Source of the DNA: Halanaerobium sp. MA284_MarDTE_T2
GTDB taxonomy: Bacteria; Bacillota; Halanaerobiia; Halanaerobiales; Halanaerobiaceae
Assembly (NCBI RefSeq): GCF_003337245.1
Contig: NZ_QPJE01000001.1
Location: 186,001-250,000, forward strand
Reading direction: 5' to 3'
Length of the DNA: 64,000 bases
The first letter of the stretch is position 1, and the number at the start of each line of letters is the position of its first letter. The position numbers were made by a program, and so were the translations under genes. Below the pieces are notes generated by a model. The model was given only the letters and a program-made list of their open reading frames with translations, ran no database searches and was not told the origin of the DNA. Shown piece by piece: positions 44,905 through 54,400 of this stretch.

Positions 44905-45859
44905 ATTTTCCAGCTGCCTTTATTACTTCATATATTGCTATTTCAAGAGGACGATTTATTTCTGCACCAGCAGCACGTGCATGGCCACCACCATTAAATT
45001 CTGCTGCCAGTTTATTAACTTCAGCATAATAATTTGAGCGAAAACTAACTCTGGTACTTTTAGGTTTTTCTTCACTAAAGAAAATTCCTATCTCCACACC
45101 TTTAATGTCTCTTGCATAATTAACAAGGCCTTCTGTATAATCTGAACCAGCCTCAGATATCATGGATTGATCTACATAAAGCCAGGCAATTTTTCCATTT
45201 TTAGTGAGGGTCAGTGTTGACAATGCAAGCCCTTTTAACAGAAGTGATTCATAGGAATAGGAACCAAAAAGCTCTTTGTTTATTCTGTAAATATCTACTC
45301 CATTGTCCATCAGTTCAGCCAGTATTCTCAGCACATCTGAACTAGTATTTTCATACCTTAAAGCTCCTGTATCAGAAATAATTGCAACAGCTAGAGCATC
45401 TCCAATTTTTTCATCTTTTAAATCTGCATTAATAAATTTTGCCAGATCATATATTATTTCACCAACTGCTGCTTTGTCCGAATTAACCAGATTAATATCT
45501 GCAAAATGTGTATTATCTGCATGATGGTCTAAATTAATTGTTAATTTAGCTGTTTTAAATATTTGTTCTTTTAATGCAGCCCTATCAAGTGTACCAGAAT
45601 CCAGTGCAATTACAACAAGATTATTTGTATTGAGAAAATCATCATCAAATATTTCATCTTTTTCTGCTTTCAAAAAAGAAAAAGAAGCCAGAGATCTGTC
45701 ATCAAGATAAGCTCTGACATTTTTATTTTGCTTTTTTAAAATTCTTGTTAAAGCAAGCACAGAACCAACACTATCACCATCAGGATCTATATGCCCGGTA
45801 ATAATAAAGTTCTGATTATCATGCAATTTTTCTGCAATTTTCTTCAAATTATCCTTCAT
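44897..45859 (-). CDS. nrnA: DHH/DHHA1 phosphoesterase, NrnA-type
   Basis: The 320-residue protein belongs to the NrnA family, which degrades nanoRNA and pAp, and in some species cyclic dinucleotide products. The metal-binding motifs are ITGHIDPDGDSVGS (about 19-32), the aspartate in VIALDSGTLDR near 83, and the DHH motif INLDHHADN near 109. The C-terminal DHHA1 GGGHARAAG lies near 299. It lies between rbfA and truB, its usual Bacillota place, and overlaps both. Confidence 0.93.
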   Translation of the reverse strand: MKDNLKKIAEKLHDNQNFIITGHIDPDGDSVGSVLALTRILKKQNKNVRAYLDDRSLASFSFLKAEKDEIFDDDFLNTNNLVVIALDSGTLDRAALKEQIFKTAKLTINLDHHADNTHFADINLVNSDKAAVGEIIYDLAKFINADLKDEKIGDALAVAIISDTGALRYENTSSDVLRILAELMDNGVDIYRINKELFGSYSYESLLLKGLALSTLTLTKNGKIAWLYVDQSMISEAGSDYTEGLVNYARDIKGVEIGIFFSEEKPKSTRVSFRSNYYAEVNKLAAEFNGGGHARAAGAEINRPLEIAIYEVIKAAGKYV

Positions 45860-46223
45860 TATTAGACTCCTTGATTTCTCCCTTTTCTTTTAAATCATCA
45901 ATTATTTTTGATATATGCACACCGTGTTCTATAGAATTATCATATCTAAAAAACAGTTCTGGAGTGTGATAAATTTTAATTCTTTCTCCAACCAGTTTTC
46001 TAATAAATCCGGTTGCTTTATCCAGCCCTTCCATTGTTTCTTCTTTTTCCTTATCAGAACCGTAAACACTAACAAATACTTTTGCCTGCCTCAAATCACC
46101 TGTGACTTCAACATCTGTGACAGAAACAAATCCAATTCTGGGATCCTTCATCTCCCGCAGAATTATATGGCTTATTTCTTTTTTTAACAATTCTCCAACT
46201 CGAGCAGTTCTATTTTTTGCCAT
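45849..46223 (-). CDS. rbfA: Ribosome-binding factor A
   Basis: The 124-residue KH-like assembly factor binds the 30S subunit during 16S maturation. RVGELLKKEISHIILREMKDPRIGFVSVT covers the first third, and the RIKIYHTPELFFRYDNS segment lies near 80-96. ATG follows GAGGTG. It lies 12 bp after infB and overlaps nrnA by 11 nt. Confidence 0.96.
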   Translation of the reverse strand: MAKNRTARVGELLKKEISHIILREMKDPRIGFVSVTDVEVTGDLRQAKVFVSVYGSDKEKEETMEGLDKATGFIRKLVGERIKIYHTPELFFRYDNSIEHGVHISKIIDDLKEKGEIKESNNEG

Positions 46224-46235
46224 AATTTTTCACCT

Positions 46236-48248
46236 CTATAAGGACCTTTTTATTTCCTTATAAGTATAGAATTCTAATATATCTCCTTCTTTTATATCAT
46301 TGTAGTTTTCAATTCCAACACCACATTCATATCCGGATTTAACTTCTCTAACATCGTTTTCGAACCTTTTGAGAGAAGAAATTGTCCCTTCATGAATTAC
46401 AACACCATCACGAATAAGTCTTACTTCATAATTTCTGTTTACAAGTCCATCAGTAATATAAACTCCAGCTATTATACCAGCTCCAGGTACTTTGAATGTT
46501 GCTCGAACTTCTGCACGGCCCTTAACAACTTCTTTTAATTCTGGATCCAACAGACCAGCCATAGCATCTTTTATATCTTCTAACGCTTTGTAGATTACTC
46601 TGTATAATCTAATGTCAACCTGTTCCTTATCTGCCATAGCCAATGCATTGCTGTCAGGTCTTACATTAAAACCAATAATTATCGCATTAGAAGCACTGGC
46701 CAGATTAACATCTGTTTCATTTATTCCTCCAACACCAGTGTGTATTATGTTGAGTGTTACTTCATCTGTTTCCAGACGGAGTAGGGACTGTTTTACAGCC
46801 TCAATTGATCCCTGCACATCAGCCTTCAGGATAATGTTGAGTTCTTTTACGTCACCTTCCTGAATTTGCTTATATAGATCTTCTAAGGATACCTTTGCAT
46901 CCTGCTGAATTTCTTTCTGACGTTTATCGTTCTGCCGCTGATCAGCTATACTGCGTGCCTGTTTTTCATCTTCAAGAACCTGCACAAAATCTCCTGCTTG
47001 AGGAACATCATTATATCCCAAAACTTCAACTGCCTCTGCAGGACCGGCTTCTTCTATATTTTCTCCTCTTTCATTAAACATGGCTCTAACCCGGCCATAA
47101 GTTGATCCAGTTAAGAGGGCATCTCCAATGTGGAGAGTTCCATTTTTAATCAGCACAGTTGCAACTGCTCCTCGTCCTTTGTCAAGCTCAGCTTCTATAA
47201 CAACACCTTCTGCCGGTCTATGGGGGTTTGCTTTCAACTCTTCCATTTCTGCAACAAGCAGCACCATTTCCAGCAGTTCATCTATATTTTCTTCCTGCAG
47301 GGCTGATACTTCCACACATATAGTATCTCCACCCCATTCTTCAACTACAAGACCGTATTCTGTTAATTCCTGTTTTACTCTTTCCGGTTGTGCATTTGGT
47401 TTATCTATTTTGTTTACAGCAATGATAATTGGTATTCCAGCAGCTTTTGCATGATTTATTGCTTCTACAGTTTGCGGCATAACTCCATCATCTGCTGCAA
47501 CAACAAGTATTGCAATATCAGTAATTTGAGCTCCTCTGGCCCTCATAGCTGTAAAAGCTTCATGGCCTGGAGTATCTATAAAAGTTATTTTTTTGTCATT
47601 TACTACTGCTTGATATGCACCAATATGCTGAGTAATGCCACCTGCTTCTCCTGCAGCAACTTTTGTTTTTCTTATAACATCAAGCAGTGTTGTTTTACCG
47701 TGGTCAACATGACCCATAACAGTTACTATTGGCGGCCTCATCTGTAGATCTTCAGGCCTATCTTCTATCTGTGGTCCAACTCTTTCTTCTGTAAAATCTT
47801 CTTTATCAGTTTTATAGATAAAATAAATTCCAAGTTCATCAGCCAGCAGGTCAAGCACTTCTTCATCAAGTGGGTGATTTACATTGGCCATTATACCCAA
47901 ATTCATAAGTTCAACAATTATATTATTAGCATTTTTATCAATTTTTTCGGCAAGTTCTCTAACGGTTATTGGTGTTTCTATTTCTATAGCTTTTTCTTCC
48001 TCTCCATCTTCTGTTTTATCATTATTTTCTGCTGTATTTTTTTCATTACTTTCTTCATCAGACAGATCTTCTTTGTCACTGTTTTCTTTTTTATCCTTAT
48101 ACATTCCTAATACAAGTTGGGCTGTTTCTTCAGTAATTGTACTCATATGGCTGGATACATCTATATCTAAATCTTTTAGCAGTTCCACCAAATCCTTACT
48201 GTCCATATCTAATTCTTTTGCTAAATTATATACTCTTATTTTTCCCAT
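46236..48248 (-). CDS. infB: Translation initiation factor IF-2
   Basis: The 670-residue GTPase brings initiator tRNA to the 30S subunit. An IF2_N domain at the start ([14 protein letters not shown]) is followed by an acidic Glu/Asp-rich linker (about 60-95) and a second IF2_N domain. The G domain has [11 protein letters not shown] near 178, DTPGH near 228 and NKID near 281. Domains II-IV follow. The upstream in-frame ATG was rejected because GGAGGTG lies 5-6 nt before this ATG. Confidence 0.97.
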   Translation of the reverse strand: MGKIRVYNLAKELDMDSKDLVELLKDLDIDVSSHMSTITEETAQLVLGMYKDKKENSDKEDLSDEESNEKNTAENNDKTEDGEEEKAIEIETPITVRELAEKIDKNANNIIVELMNLGIMANVNHPLDEEVLDLLADELGIYFIYKTDKEDFTEERVGPQIEDRPEDLQMRPPIVTVMGHVDHGKTTLLDVIRKTKVAAGEAGGITQHIGAYQAVVNDKKITFIDTPGHEAFTAMRARGAQITDIAILVVAADDGVMPQTVEAINHAKAAGIPIIIAVNKIDKPNAQPERVKQELTEYGLVVEEWGGDTICVEVSALQEENIDELLEMVLLVAEMEELKANPHRPAEGVVIEAELDKGRGAVATVLIKNGTLHIGDALLTGSTYGRVRAMFNERGENIEEAGPAEAVEVLGYNDVPQAGDFVQVLEDEKQARSIADQRQNDKRQKEIQQDAKVSLEDLYKQIQEGDVKELNIILKADVQGSIEAVKQSLLRLETDEVTLNIIHTGVGGINETDVNLASASNAIIIGFNVRPDSNALAMADKEQVDIRLYRVIYKALEDIKDAMAGLLDPELKEVVKGRAEVRATFKVPGAGIIAGVYITDGLVNRNYEVRLIRDGVVIHEGTISSLKRFENDVREVKSGYECGVGIENYNDIKEGDILEFYTYKEIKRSL

Positions 48249-48278
48249 ACTTACACCTCCATAATATTCTGCTGTCAA

Positions 48279-48539
48279 TTAATCATGTTTGATCTCCTCC
48301 GAAATTTTTTCGTAAATTTCATCTGAAATCTCAAATTTTAATGCATCTGATAGTTTGTTTTTAGACACAGCTTTTTCTAAACAATCCATGTTTGGACAAA
48401 GATATGCTCCACGACCGGGCAGTTTTCCGCCTGGATCAATAATAATTTCTCCTTTATTATTAACAATTCTCAATAATTCAATTTTGTCTCTGCGGTCACC
48501 ACAGCCTACACATTTACGAATAGGTGATCTTCTCTGCAA
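48279..48539 (-). CDS. ylxR: YlxR-family (DUF448) RNA-binding protein
   Basis: The 86-residue basic protein has the YlxR signature KCVGCGDRRDK (residues 9-19) and GGKLPGRGAYLCP near 37. It is thought to bind nucleic acid and to influence gene expression or tRNA processing, with limited proof. The start is TTG, 7 nt after AAGGAGG. The L7Ae-like gene ylxQ that often follows it in Bacillota is absent; infB begins 30 bp later. Confidence 0.92.
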   Translation of the reverse strand: MQRRSPIRKCVGCGDRRDKIELLRIVNNKGEIIIDPGGKLPGRGAYLCPNMDCLEKAVSKNKLSDALKFEISDEIYEKISEEIKHD

Positions 48540-48541
48540 TC

Positions 48542-49711
48542 TTAATCCTCCTTAAGATTTTTTTCTTCTTCAGCAGTATTTTCTAATTCTTTAACATTTA
48601 ATTCTAATTCTTCAGAACTGACTTCAGCTGTCTCTGCTTCCAGATTAGCTGCTGTTTCAGATACAGAATCTTCTTTATCATCAAATTCAGATTCTTTTTT
48701 AATATCAACTTTCCAGCCAGTTAATTTTGCAGCAAGTCTGGCATTTTGTCCTTCTTTTCCAATAGCAAGAGAAAGTTGGAAATCCGGAACAACCACTTCT
48801 GCAATTTTATCCTTTTTATTTATTGTAACATCAACTACTTTAGCAGGATTTAAAGCATTTGCAACAAAAACAGCTGGTGAATCATCCCATTTTACAATAT
48901 CAATTTTTTCATTGTTTAGCTGATCAACAACAGCCTGTACCCGCATACCTTTAGGACCGACACATGCTCCAACCGGATCAACTTTTTTATCATTAGTAGA
49001 AACAGCCATTTTTGATCTATGTCCTGCTTCCCTTGCAACAGCTTTTATTTCAACTATTCCCTGAAAAATTTCCGGTACTTCAATTTCAAATAATCTTTTC
49101 AGCAGACCTGGATGAGTTCTAGAAACAAGAATACGTGGACCTTTAGTTGTGGAACTAACTTCAACAACATATAATTTTATTCTTTTCCCAATCTCATATT
49201 CCTCACCTTCTATCTGTTCAGAAGGTGGCAGCAAAGCTTCAGTTTTTCCCATGTCTATCAATATATTATTGTTGTGAAAACGCTGAATAGTACCTGTAAT
49301 TAATTCATCTTCTTTTTGTTTGTATTCTTCATATATTACATCTCTTTCTGCTTCTCTAATTCTCTGCATTACAACCTGTTTTGCCGTTTGAGCAGCTATT
49401 CTGCCAAAATTAGCTGGGGTAACTTCGATTTCAACAATATCACCAAGCTCATAATTTGGATTTATTTTTTCTGCTTTTTCTAAAGCGATTTCTGAATGTT
49501 CACTGCTGACATCTTCTACCACTTCTTTTCTGGAATAAACTCTTACATCTCCAGTTTTGGCAGAAATATCAACTCTTACATTATCTTTTGAACCAAAATC
49601 TTTTTTATAAGCTGAAACAAGTGCTGTTTCAATTGCCTCTATTAAAATATCCTTACTAATTCCTTTATCCTTTTCGATATCATCAAGGGCCTGAATAAAA
49701 TCTACATTCAT
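48542..49711 (-). CDS. nusA: Transcription termination/antitermination factor NusA
   Basis: The 389-residue protein binds RNA polymerase and modulates pausing and termination. The N-terminal domain runs to about residue 125, followed by S1 (ITGTIQRFHNNNILIDMGK near 139) and the KH pair (GACVGPKGMRVQAVVDQLN near 248 and LAIGKEGQNARLAAKLTG near 316). The tail is acidic and lacks the extra repeats of proteobacterial NusA. ATG follows AAAGGGGGG. It is 17 bp after rimP. Confidence 0.97.
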   Translation of the reverse strand: MNVDFIQALDDIEKDKGISKDILIEAIETALVSAYKKDFGSKDNVRVDISAKTGDVRVYSRKEVVEDVSSEHSEIALEKAEKINPNYELGDIVEIEVTPANFGRIAAQTAKQVVMQRIREAERDVIYEEYKQKEDELITGTIQRFHNNNILIDMGKTEALLPPSEQIEGEEYEIGKRIKLYVVEVSSTTKGPRILVSRTHPGLLKRLFEIEVPEIFQGIVEIKAVAREAGHRSKMAVSTNDKKVDPVGACVGPKGMRVQAVVDQLNNEKIDIVKWDDSPAVFVANALNPAKVVDVTINKKDKIAEVVVPDFQLSLAIGKEGQNARLAAKLTGWKVDIKKESEFDDKEDSVSETAANLEAETAEVSSEELELNVKELENTAEEEKNLKED

Positions 49712-49728
49712 TATAACCCCCCCTTTAT

Positions 49729-50190
49729 TTAAATTTCAACAGTCAAATTTGCTTTTGCAATCAGTGAATAATCTATATCTAATGTTTTACCATTTTTTAA
49801 TTTTAGCTGTATTTTTTCGTCATCTGATTTCTTAAGTATACCTGTAAATTCTTTTTTGCTGTTAATATTTTTATATGTTTTAACATAGATATATTCTCCA
49901 TTAAATCTCTCATAATCTTTTTTATTTTTAAGTGGTCTCTCCAATCCTGGAGAAGAAACTTCCAGTATATAACTATCTGGAATTGGATCTTCCTCATCTA
50001 GAATATTTCCCAGGGCCCTGCTTACTTTTTCACACTGTTCTATAGTTAGATCTCCATCACTGTTTTCGAGAAAAACTCTCAAAATCCAGCTGTTTCCTTC
50101 TTTTAAATATTCAACATCAATAAGGTCTAATTTTTCACTGTGAGCAATTGGGAGCACAAATTTACTAACTTTATCAGCTATTTTACCCAA
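49729..50190 (-). CDS. rimP: Ribosome maturation factor RimP
   Basis: The 153-residue protein assists 30S assembly. DLIDVEYLKEGNSWILRVFLEN (about 21-42) and SYILEVSSPGLERPLK near 78 are the family motifs. A GTG three codons upstream lies on the ribosome-binding site, so TTG 8 nt after GAGGAG was chosen. It opens the rimP-nusA-ylxR-infB run behind its own promoter. Confidence 0.95.
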   Translation of the reverse strand: MGKIADKVSKFVLPIAHSEKLDLIDVEYLKEGNSWILRVFLENSDGDLTIEQCEKVSRALGNILDEEDPIPDSYILEVSSPGLERPLKNKKDYERFNGEYIYVKTYKNINSKKEFTGILKKSDDEKIQLKLKNGKTLDIDYSLIAKANLTVEI

Positions 50191-50243
50191 AAAAATCACT
50201 CCTCTCTAAATATTAAGTTTTTATTTATATTACTGCTATAATT

Positions 50244-50267
50244 AAGGAGTGGGAAGCCCCACTCCTT
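50244..50267 (-). promoter_or_regulatory. GC-rich hairpin in the rimP-nusA leader
   Basis: A perfect 10-bp AAGGAGTGGG / CCCACTCCTT stem with a 4-nt loop stands alone in AT-rich DNA, 54 bp before the rimP start and downstream of the putative promoter. No U tract follows on the minus strand, though TTTTT follows on the plus strand. It could be an attenuator, an RNA stability hairpin or a weak terminator for the ZIP gene. Confidence 0.55.
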
Positions 50268-50313
50268 TTTCATCATTATAAACAAATTTTCATTACTTAT
50301 ATAATTTTATCAC

Positions 50314-50342
50314 AGCTTTTTTTTTCTTGCAAGTTAATAATT
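50314..50342 (-). promoter_or_regulatory. Putative promoter of the rimP-nusA-infB operon (extended -10)
   Basis: On the minus strand TTGCAA and TAAAAT are separated by 17 bp that include an A9 run, and TGA precedes the -10 box as an extended -10. A perfect TATAAT at 50275-50280, without a good -35 box, could serve as a second promoter. Confidence 0.6.
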
Positions 50343-50366
50343 TTTAAAAGGAGTTTCCCCATTTTG
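50343..50366. repeat. Solo copy of the GGAGTTTCCCCATTTT end sequence
   Basis: This stretch repeats the end of the palindromic element at 56434-56697 and of the short element at 4836-4925. ACTCC about 20 bp beyond gives a small inverted pair with GGAGT. The remaining spacer up to the ZIP gene shows nothing else recognisable. Confidence 0.45.
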
Positions 50367-50426
50367 CAACTCTAAAAATAATCTTACTCCAGATATCTTA
50401 AACTTATTAATAAAACAGTATTTAAA

Positions 50427-51242
50427 TTAACCAAGAGAAATATCTAAAAACATCATGACTGCAAAACCCAACATTAAACCTGTCGTAGCTAAATCACTGT
50501 TGCCTTCTGAGTTAGCTTCGGGTATTAACTCTTCTCCTACTACAAAAATCATTGCACCGGCAGCAAAAGCTAAAGCATAAGGAAGTATAGGTCTAATATA
50601 ATAAACTGCTGCTGCACCTAAAATTCCTGCTATAGGTTCAACAGCTCCCGAAAGCTGACCATACATAAAACTTTTCTTTGCAGAAAGGCCTTCTCTTTTT
50701 AAAGGAATAGATACAGCTGCTCCTTCAGGAAAATTCTGAAGTCCAATCCCCCCTGCCAGTACAACAGCACCAGCAATTGTAGCAGACGGAATACCCGCTG
50801 CAGCTGCCCCAAAAGCTACTCCAACCGCAAGTCCTTCTGGAAAATTATGTAAAGTAACTGCTAGAACCAACAAAACACTTCTCTGCCAGTTAGTTTTAAT
50901 TCCCTCAGGTTCACTTTTAGCTAAAGCTGGATGCAGATGAGGCAAAACCATATCAACCAGACGTAAAAATATTCCTCCCATTAAAAAACCAATTACAGCA
51001 GGAATCCAACCTGCTACTCCCTGACTTTCGGAAATTTCTATTGCAGGAGCAAGTAAAGACCAAAAACTTGCTGCTATCATTATTCCAGCAGCAAACCCAA
51101 GCATGCTGTCAAGAAGTCTGCGATTAACATTTTTAAAAAAGAAAACTACTGCTGCCCCCAAAGCTGTAACAAACCAGGTAAATAATGTTGCCAGTAAAGC
51201 CTGCATTAGGGGTGATAGATCAATTAAAAAATCAATAATCAT
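50427..51242 (-). CDS. ZIP-family metal transporter (ZupT/GufA type)
   Basis: The 271-residue membrane protein has eight predicted helices. The metal site of ZIP proteins is visible as [14 protein letters not shown] near residue 137 and [15 protein letters not shown] near 166, and a cytoplasmic loop between helices carries HLHPAL. It probably takes up zinc, though iron or manganese are possible. ATG follows GGAGGAG. It is monocistronic between polC and rimP and its leader carries the shared 20-bp motif plus alternative hairpins. Confidence 0.9.
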   Translation of the reverse strand: MIIDFLIDLSPLMQALLATLFTWFVTALGAAVVFFFKNVNRRLLDSMLGFAAGIMIAASFWSLLAPAIEISESQGVAGWIPAVIGFLMGGIFLRLVDMVLPHLHPALAKSEPEGIKTNWQRSVLLVLAVTLHNFPEGLAVGVAFGAAAAGIPSATIAGAVVLAGGIGLQNFPEGAAVSIPLKREGLSAKKSFMYGQLSGAVEPIAGILGAAAVYYIRPILPYALAFAAGAMIFVVGEELIPEANSEGNSDLATTGLMLGFAVMMFLDISLG

Positions 51243-51268
51243 TATCTCTCCTCCAATATTCTATTGCG

Positions 51269-51305
51269 TTACGCCAAATCTAATAGTTTTTTAAAAAATA
51301 TTAAT
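51269..51305 (-). promoter_or_regulatory. Conserved leader motif, copy C (ZIP gene)
   Basis: On the minus strand ACTATTAGATTTGGCGTAA is preceded by ATTAATATTTTTTAAAAA as in copy B. Exactly 29 nt lie between GGCG and the start codon. Against copy A, two bases change together (ACGTAACGT here GCGTAACGC), keeping a small inverted pair. Confidence 0.6.
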
Positions 51306-51320
51306 AGTTATCATACTTGT

Positions 51321-51349
51321 CAGGTTAGTGTACCTGCATAAAATGCAGG
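51321..51349 (-). promoter_or_regulatory. Mutually exclusive hairpins upstream of the ZIP gene
   Basis: In the minus-strand RNA CCTGCAT pairs with ATGCAGG over a 3-nt loop, while CAGGT of that stem can instead pair with ACCTG downstream. No U tract follows either hairpin. They may be part of a leader or simply the polC 3' end. Confidence 0.35.
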
Positions 51350-51446
51350 AATCCCTCCTCTGGTCTTGTGAATAATAATTGAGTAAGAAATTTTAATATT
51401 CCTTTATCTAATTTTGTACAGCATAATTTAAAAATAGGTAACTATT

Positions 51447-54400
51447 TTAAAAGAGTGAGAGCTGATTTTTTTCGGGTAATCCATCCAGAGAACCATGTTC
51501 TCTGAGCTTTTCTATTACAGTTTTAGTAACAGAAGTTCTATTTGAAAGGTCTTCAATAGAAGTGAAATCTGATTTTAACCTTTCTTCCACAATACTTTCG
51601 GCAGCACTACGCCCAAGACCCTGCAGACTGATTAGAGGTGGAAGTAGTTTATTATCTATTTTTTTAAATTTAGATGCATCTGATTTATAAATATCAACAG
51701 ACATAAACTCTATTCCCCTCAGCATAGCTTCTAACACAATTTTTAGTACTGTAAGAGTTCCACTTTCTTTGGCAGTCATATCATTTCCCTTGTCTTTCAA
51801 ATCTCTAATAGTTTTTTCAACTTTTTGGCGCCCATTACAGGCGAGCTGTGCATCAAAATCATCAGCTTTAGTGCTGAAATAAGTAGTATAAAATGCTGCT
51901 GGATAATGTACTTTAAAATATGCAATTCTAAATGCCATTGTGACATAAGCAGCTGCATGTGCTTTAGGAAACATATATTTTATTTTTTTGCAGGAATCAA
52001 TATACCAGCTGGGAATGTTATTATTTTTCATTATACTTTCTTCTTCTTTGGTCAGTCCTTTTCCCTTTCGAACATGTTCCATAATCCAGAAAGAATCCTG
52101 GGGATCAACACCTTTCTGAAGTAAATAGTTCATAATATCATCACGCACAGATATTACCTCTGAAAGTTTAGCTTTTCCTGATTTTATTAAATTTTGAGCA
52201 TTATTTAACCATACATCTGTACCGTGAGAAAGTCCACTTATTCTAACCAGTTCTGCAAAAGTGGTCGGCCTTGTATCTTCAAGCATCTGTCTTACAAATC
52301 CTGTACCAAATTCAGGTATACCAAGAGTACCAACTTCTGTTTTTAAGATATCTGAATTAAGATTGAGAGCTTTCTGATTAGAAAAAATGCTCATAGTTTT
52401 TTTATCATCAAGTGGAATAGATTTGGGGTCTATACCAGTTAAATCCTGCAGCATTCTAATTGATGTAGGATCATCATGTCCAAGTAGATCTAGTTTTAAA
52501 ATTCTGCCGCTGATTGAATGATAATCAAAATGAGTTGTCCTGACATCTATTGACTGGTCATTGGCAGGATGCTGAATGGGAGAAAAATCAAATATATCTT
52601 TAGATTTTGGTACAATCATTAGTCCGCCCGGATGCTGTCCGGTCGTTTTTCGCACTCCCGTACATCCATCTACCAATCGATTAATTTCAGTCTGATTAAC
52701 TTCTATTCCCCTATCATCTAAATAATTTTTAACAAAACCAAAAGCTGTTCTTTCAGCAATTGTAGATATTGTACCTGCTCTAAAAACATAATCACGGCCA
52801 AAAAACTCTTCTGTATAATGATGTATTTCACTTTGATATTCACCGGAAAAATTGAGGTCAATATCAGGAACTTTATCACCTTTAAAACCCATAAAAACCT
52901 CAAAAGGAATGTCAAAACCGTCTTTTTCATATTGAGAGCCACATTCCGGACATGTTTTTGGAGGCAGATCTACACCTGTACCTATTGATCCATCTTCAAT
53001 AAATTCATTTTTAAAACATTTAGGGCATCTATAGTGTGGTGGCAGAGGATTTACTTCAGTAATTTCACACATAGTGGCAACAAATGAAGAGCCAACTGAA
53101 CCTCTGGAACCAACTAAATATCCATCTTCAAGTGATTTTTTAACAAGTTTATGTGATATTAGATATATCACAGCAAACCCATTATCTATTATAGATTTCA
53201 GCTCTTTTTCCAGCCTGCTGACAACAAGTTGGGGCAAATTTTCTCCATAAAGTTTGCGGGCCTTTCTGTAAGACATTTTTCTTATCTCCTCTTCTGCACC
53301 TTTTATTTCTGGAGTGAACAGCCCATCCGGAATAGGCTGCAAATTATCAATCTGTGCAGATATTTTCTGAGTATTAGTAATAACAACTTCTTCAGCAGCC
53401 TCTTTCCCAAGATAGGAAAATTCATCCAGCATTTCTTCTGTTGTTCTATAGTATAATGGTGGCTGCTGATCAGCATCAGGAAATTTTTGTCCTACCTGCA
53501 GAATTTTTCTAAATATACTGTCGTGTGGATCAAGAAAATGAACATCAGAAGTTGCTGCAACAGGTTTATCCAATTTTTTGCCAAGGTTATATATTTTTTT
53601 ATTTATATTTTTCAGATCCTGACTAGAATTAACTTTATCAGGAATTAAAAATTCATTATTTCCTAAAGGCTGTATTTCAAAAAAATCATAGAGAGTAGAT
53701 ATTTTTTCTATTTCATTGATAGGTCTGTTATTAACAAGTGCTTTAAATAGCTGACCTGATTCGCAGGCAGATCCCACCAAAAGTCCTTCCCGATACTGAA
53801 GAAGCTTGCTTTTTAAAATTCTTGGTTTTTTATAAAAATTATTTAGATGTGAAATAGAAACCAGTTTATATAAATTTTTAAGTCCTTTTTTATTTTTAGC
53901 AAGTAAAACTGTATGAAACGGTCTTAAGTCTTTCCAATCTATTTTGCTGATATAATTATTTATATCCATTAAACTATCATTTTTATCTTCTTTTAAAAGC
54001 TTCAGCAGATTGGCCAGTATTTCTGCTGTAGCCAGTGCATCATCAAGAGCACGGTGATGATTTTTTAAGTCAACAGCAAAATAGTCTGAAAGAGTATTTA
54101 ATTTGTAATTTTTAATATCTTTAACCAGTGCTCGCGAAAGTGATAAAGTATCTAAAACAGTAAACTCATCTTTTTTAATATTCAAATTCTGCAGTGCAGA
54201 TCTTATAAAACCATAATCAAAATCAGCATTATGGGCTACCAGAACAGAATTATCCGCAAATTCAAGAAATTTATTAACCGCTTCTTTTAAAGAGGGTGCG
54301 GCTTTAAGCATCTCTTCTTTAATACCTGTAATTTCAGTTATTTTGGATGGTATTTTATTTTTGGCGTTTACAAATGTATTAAATTTGTCTATAATTTCAC

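Noticed and set aside
47884-48264. Plus-strand open frame of 126 codons opposite infB
   Set aside because: It is the antisense of the low-complexity acidic linker of IF-2 and reads as Ser/Phe-rich low-complexity sequence; no ribosome-binding site.
48976-49711. Possible frameshift between nusA domains
   Set aside because: The reading frame is continuous through S1 and both KH domains; nothing is broken.
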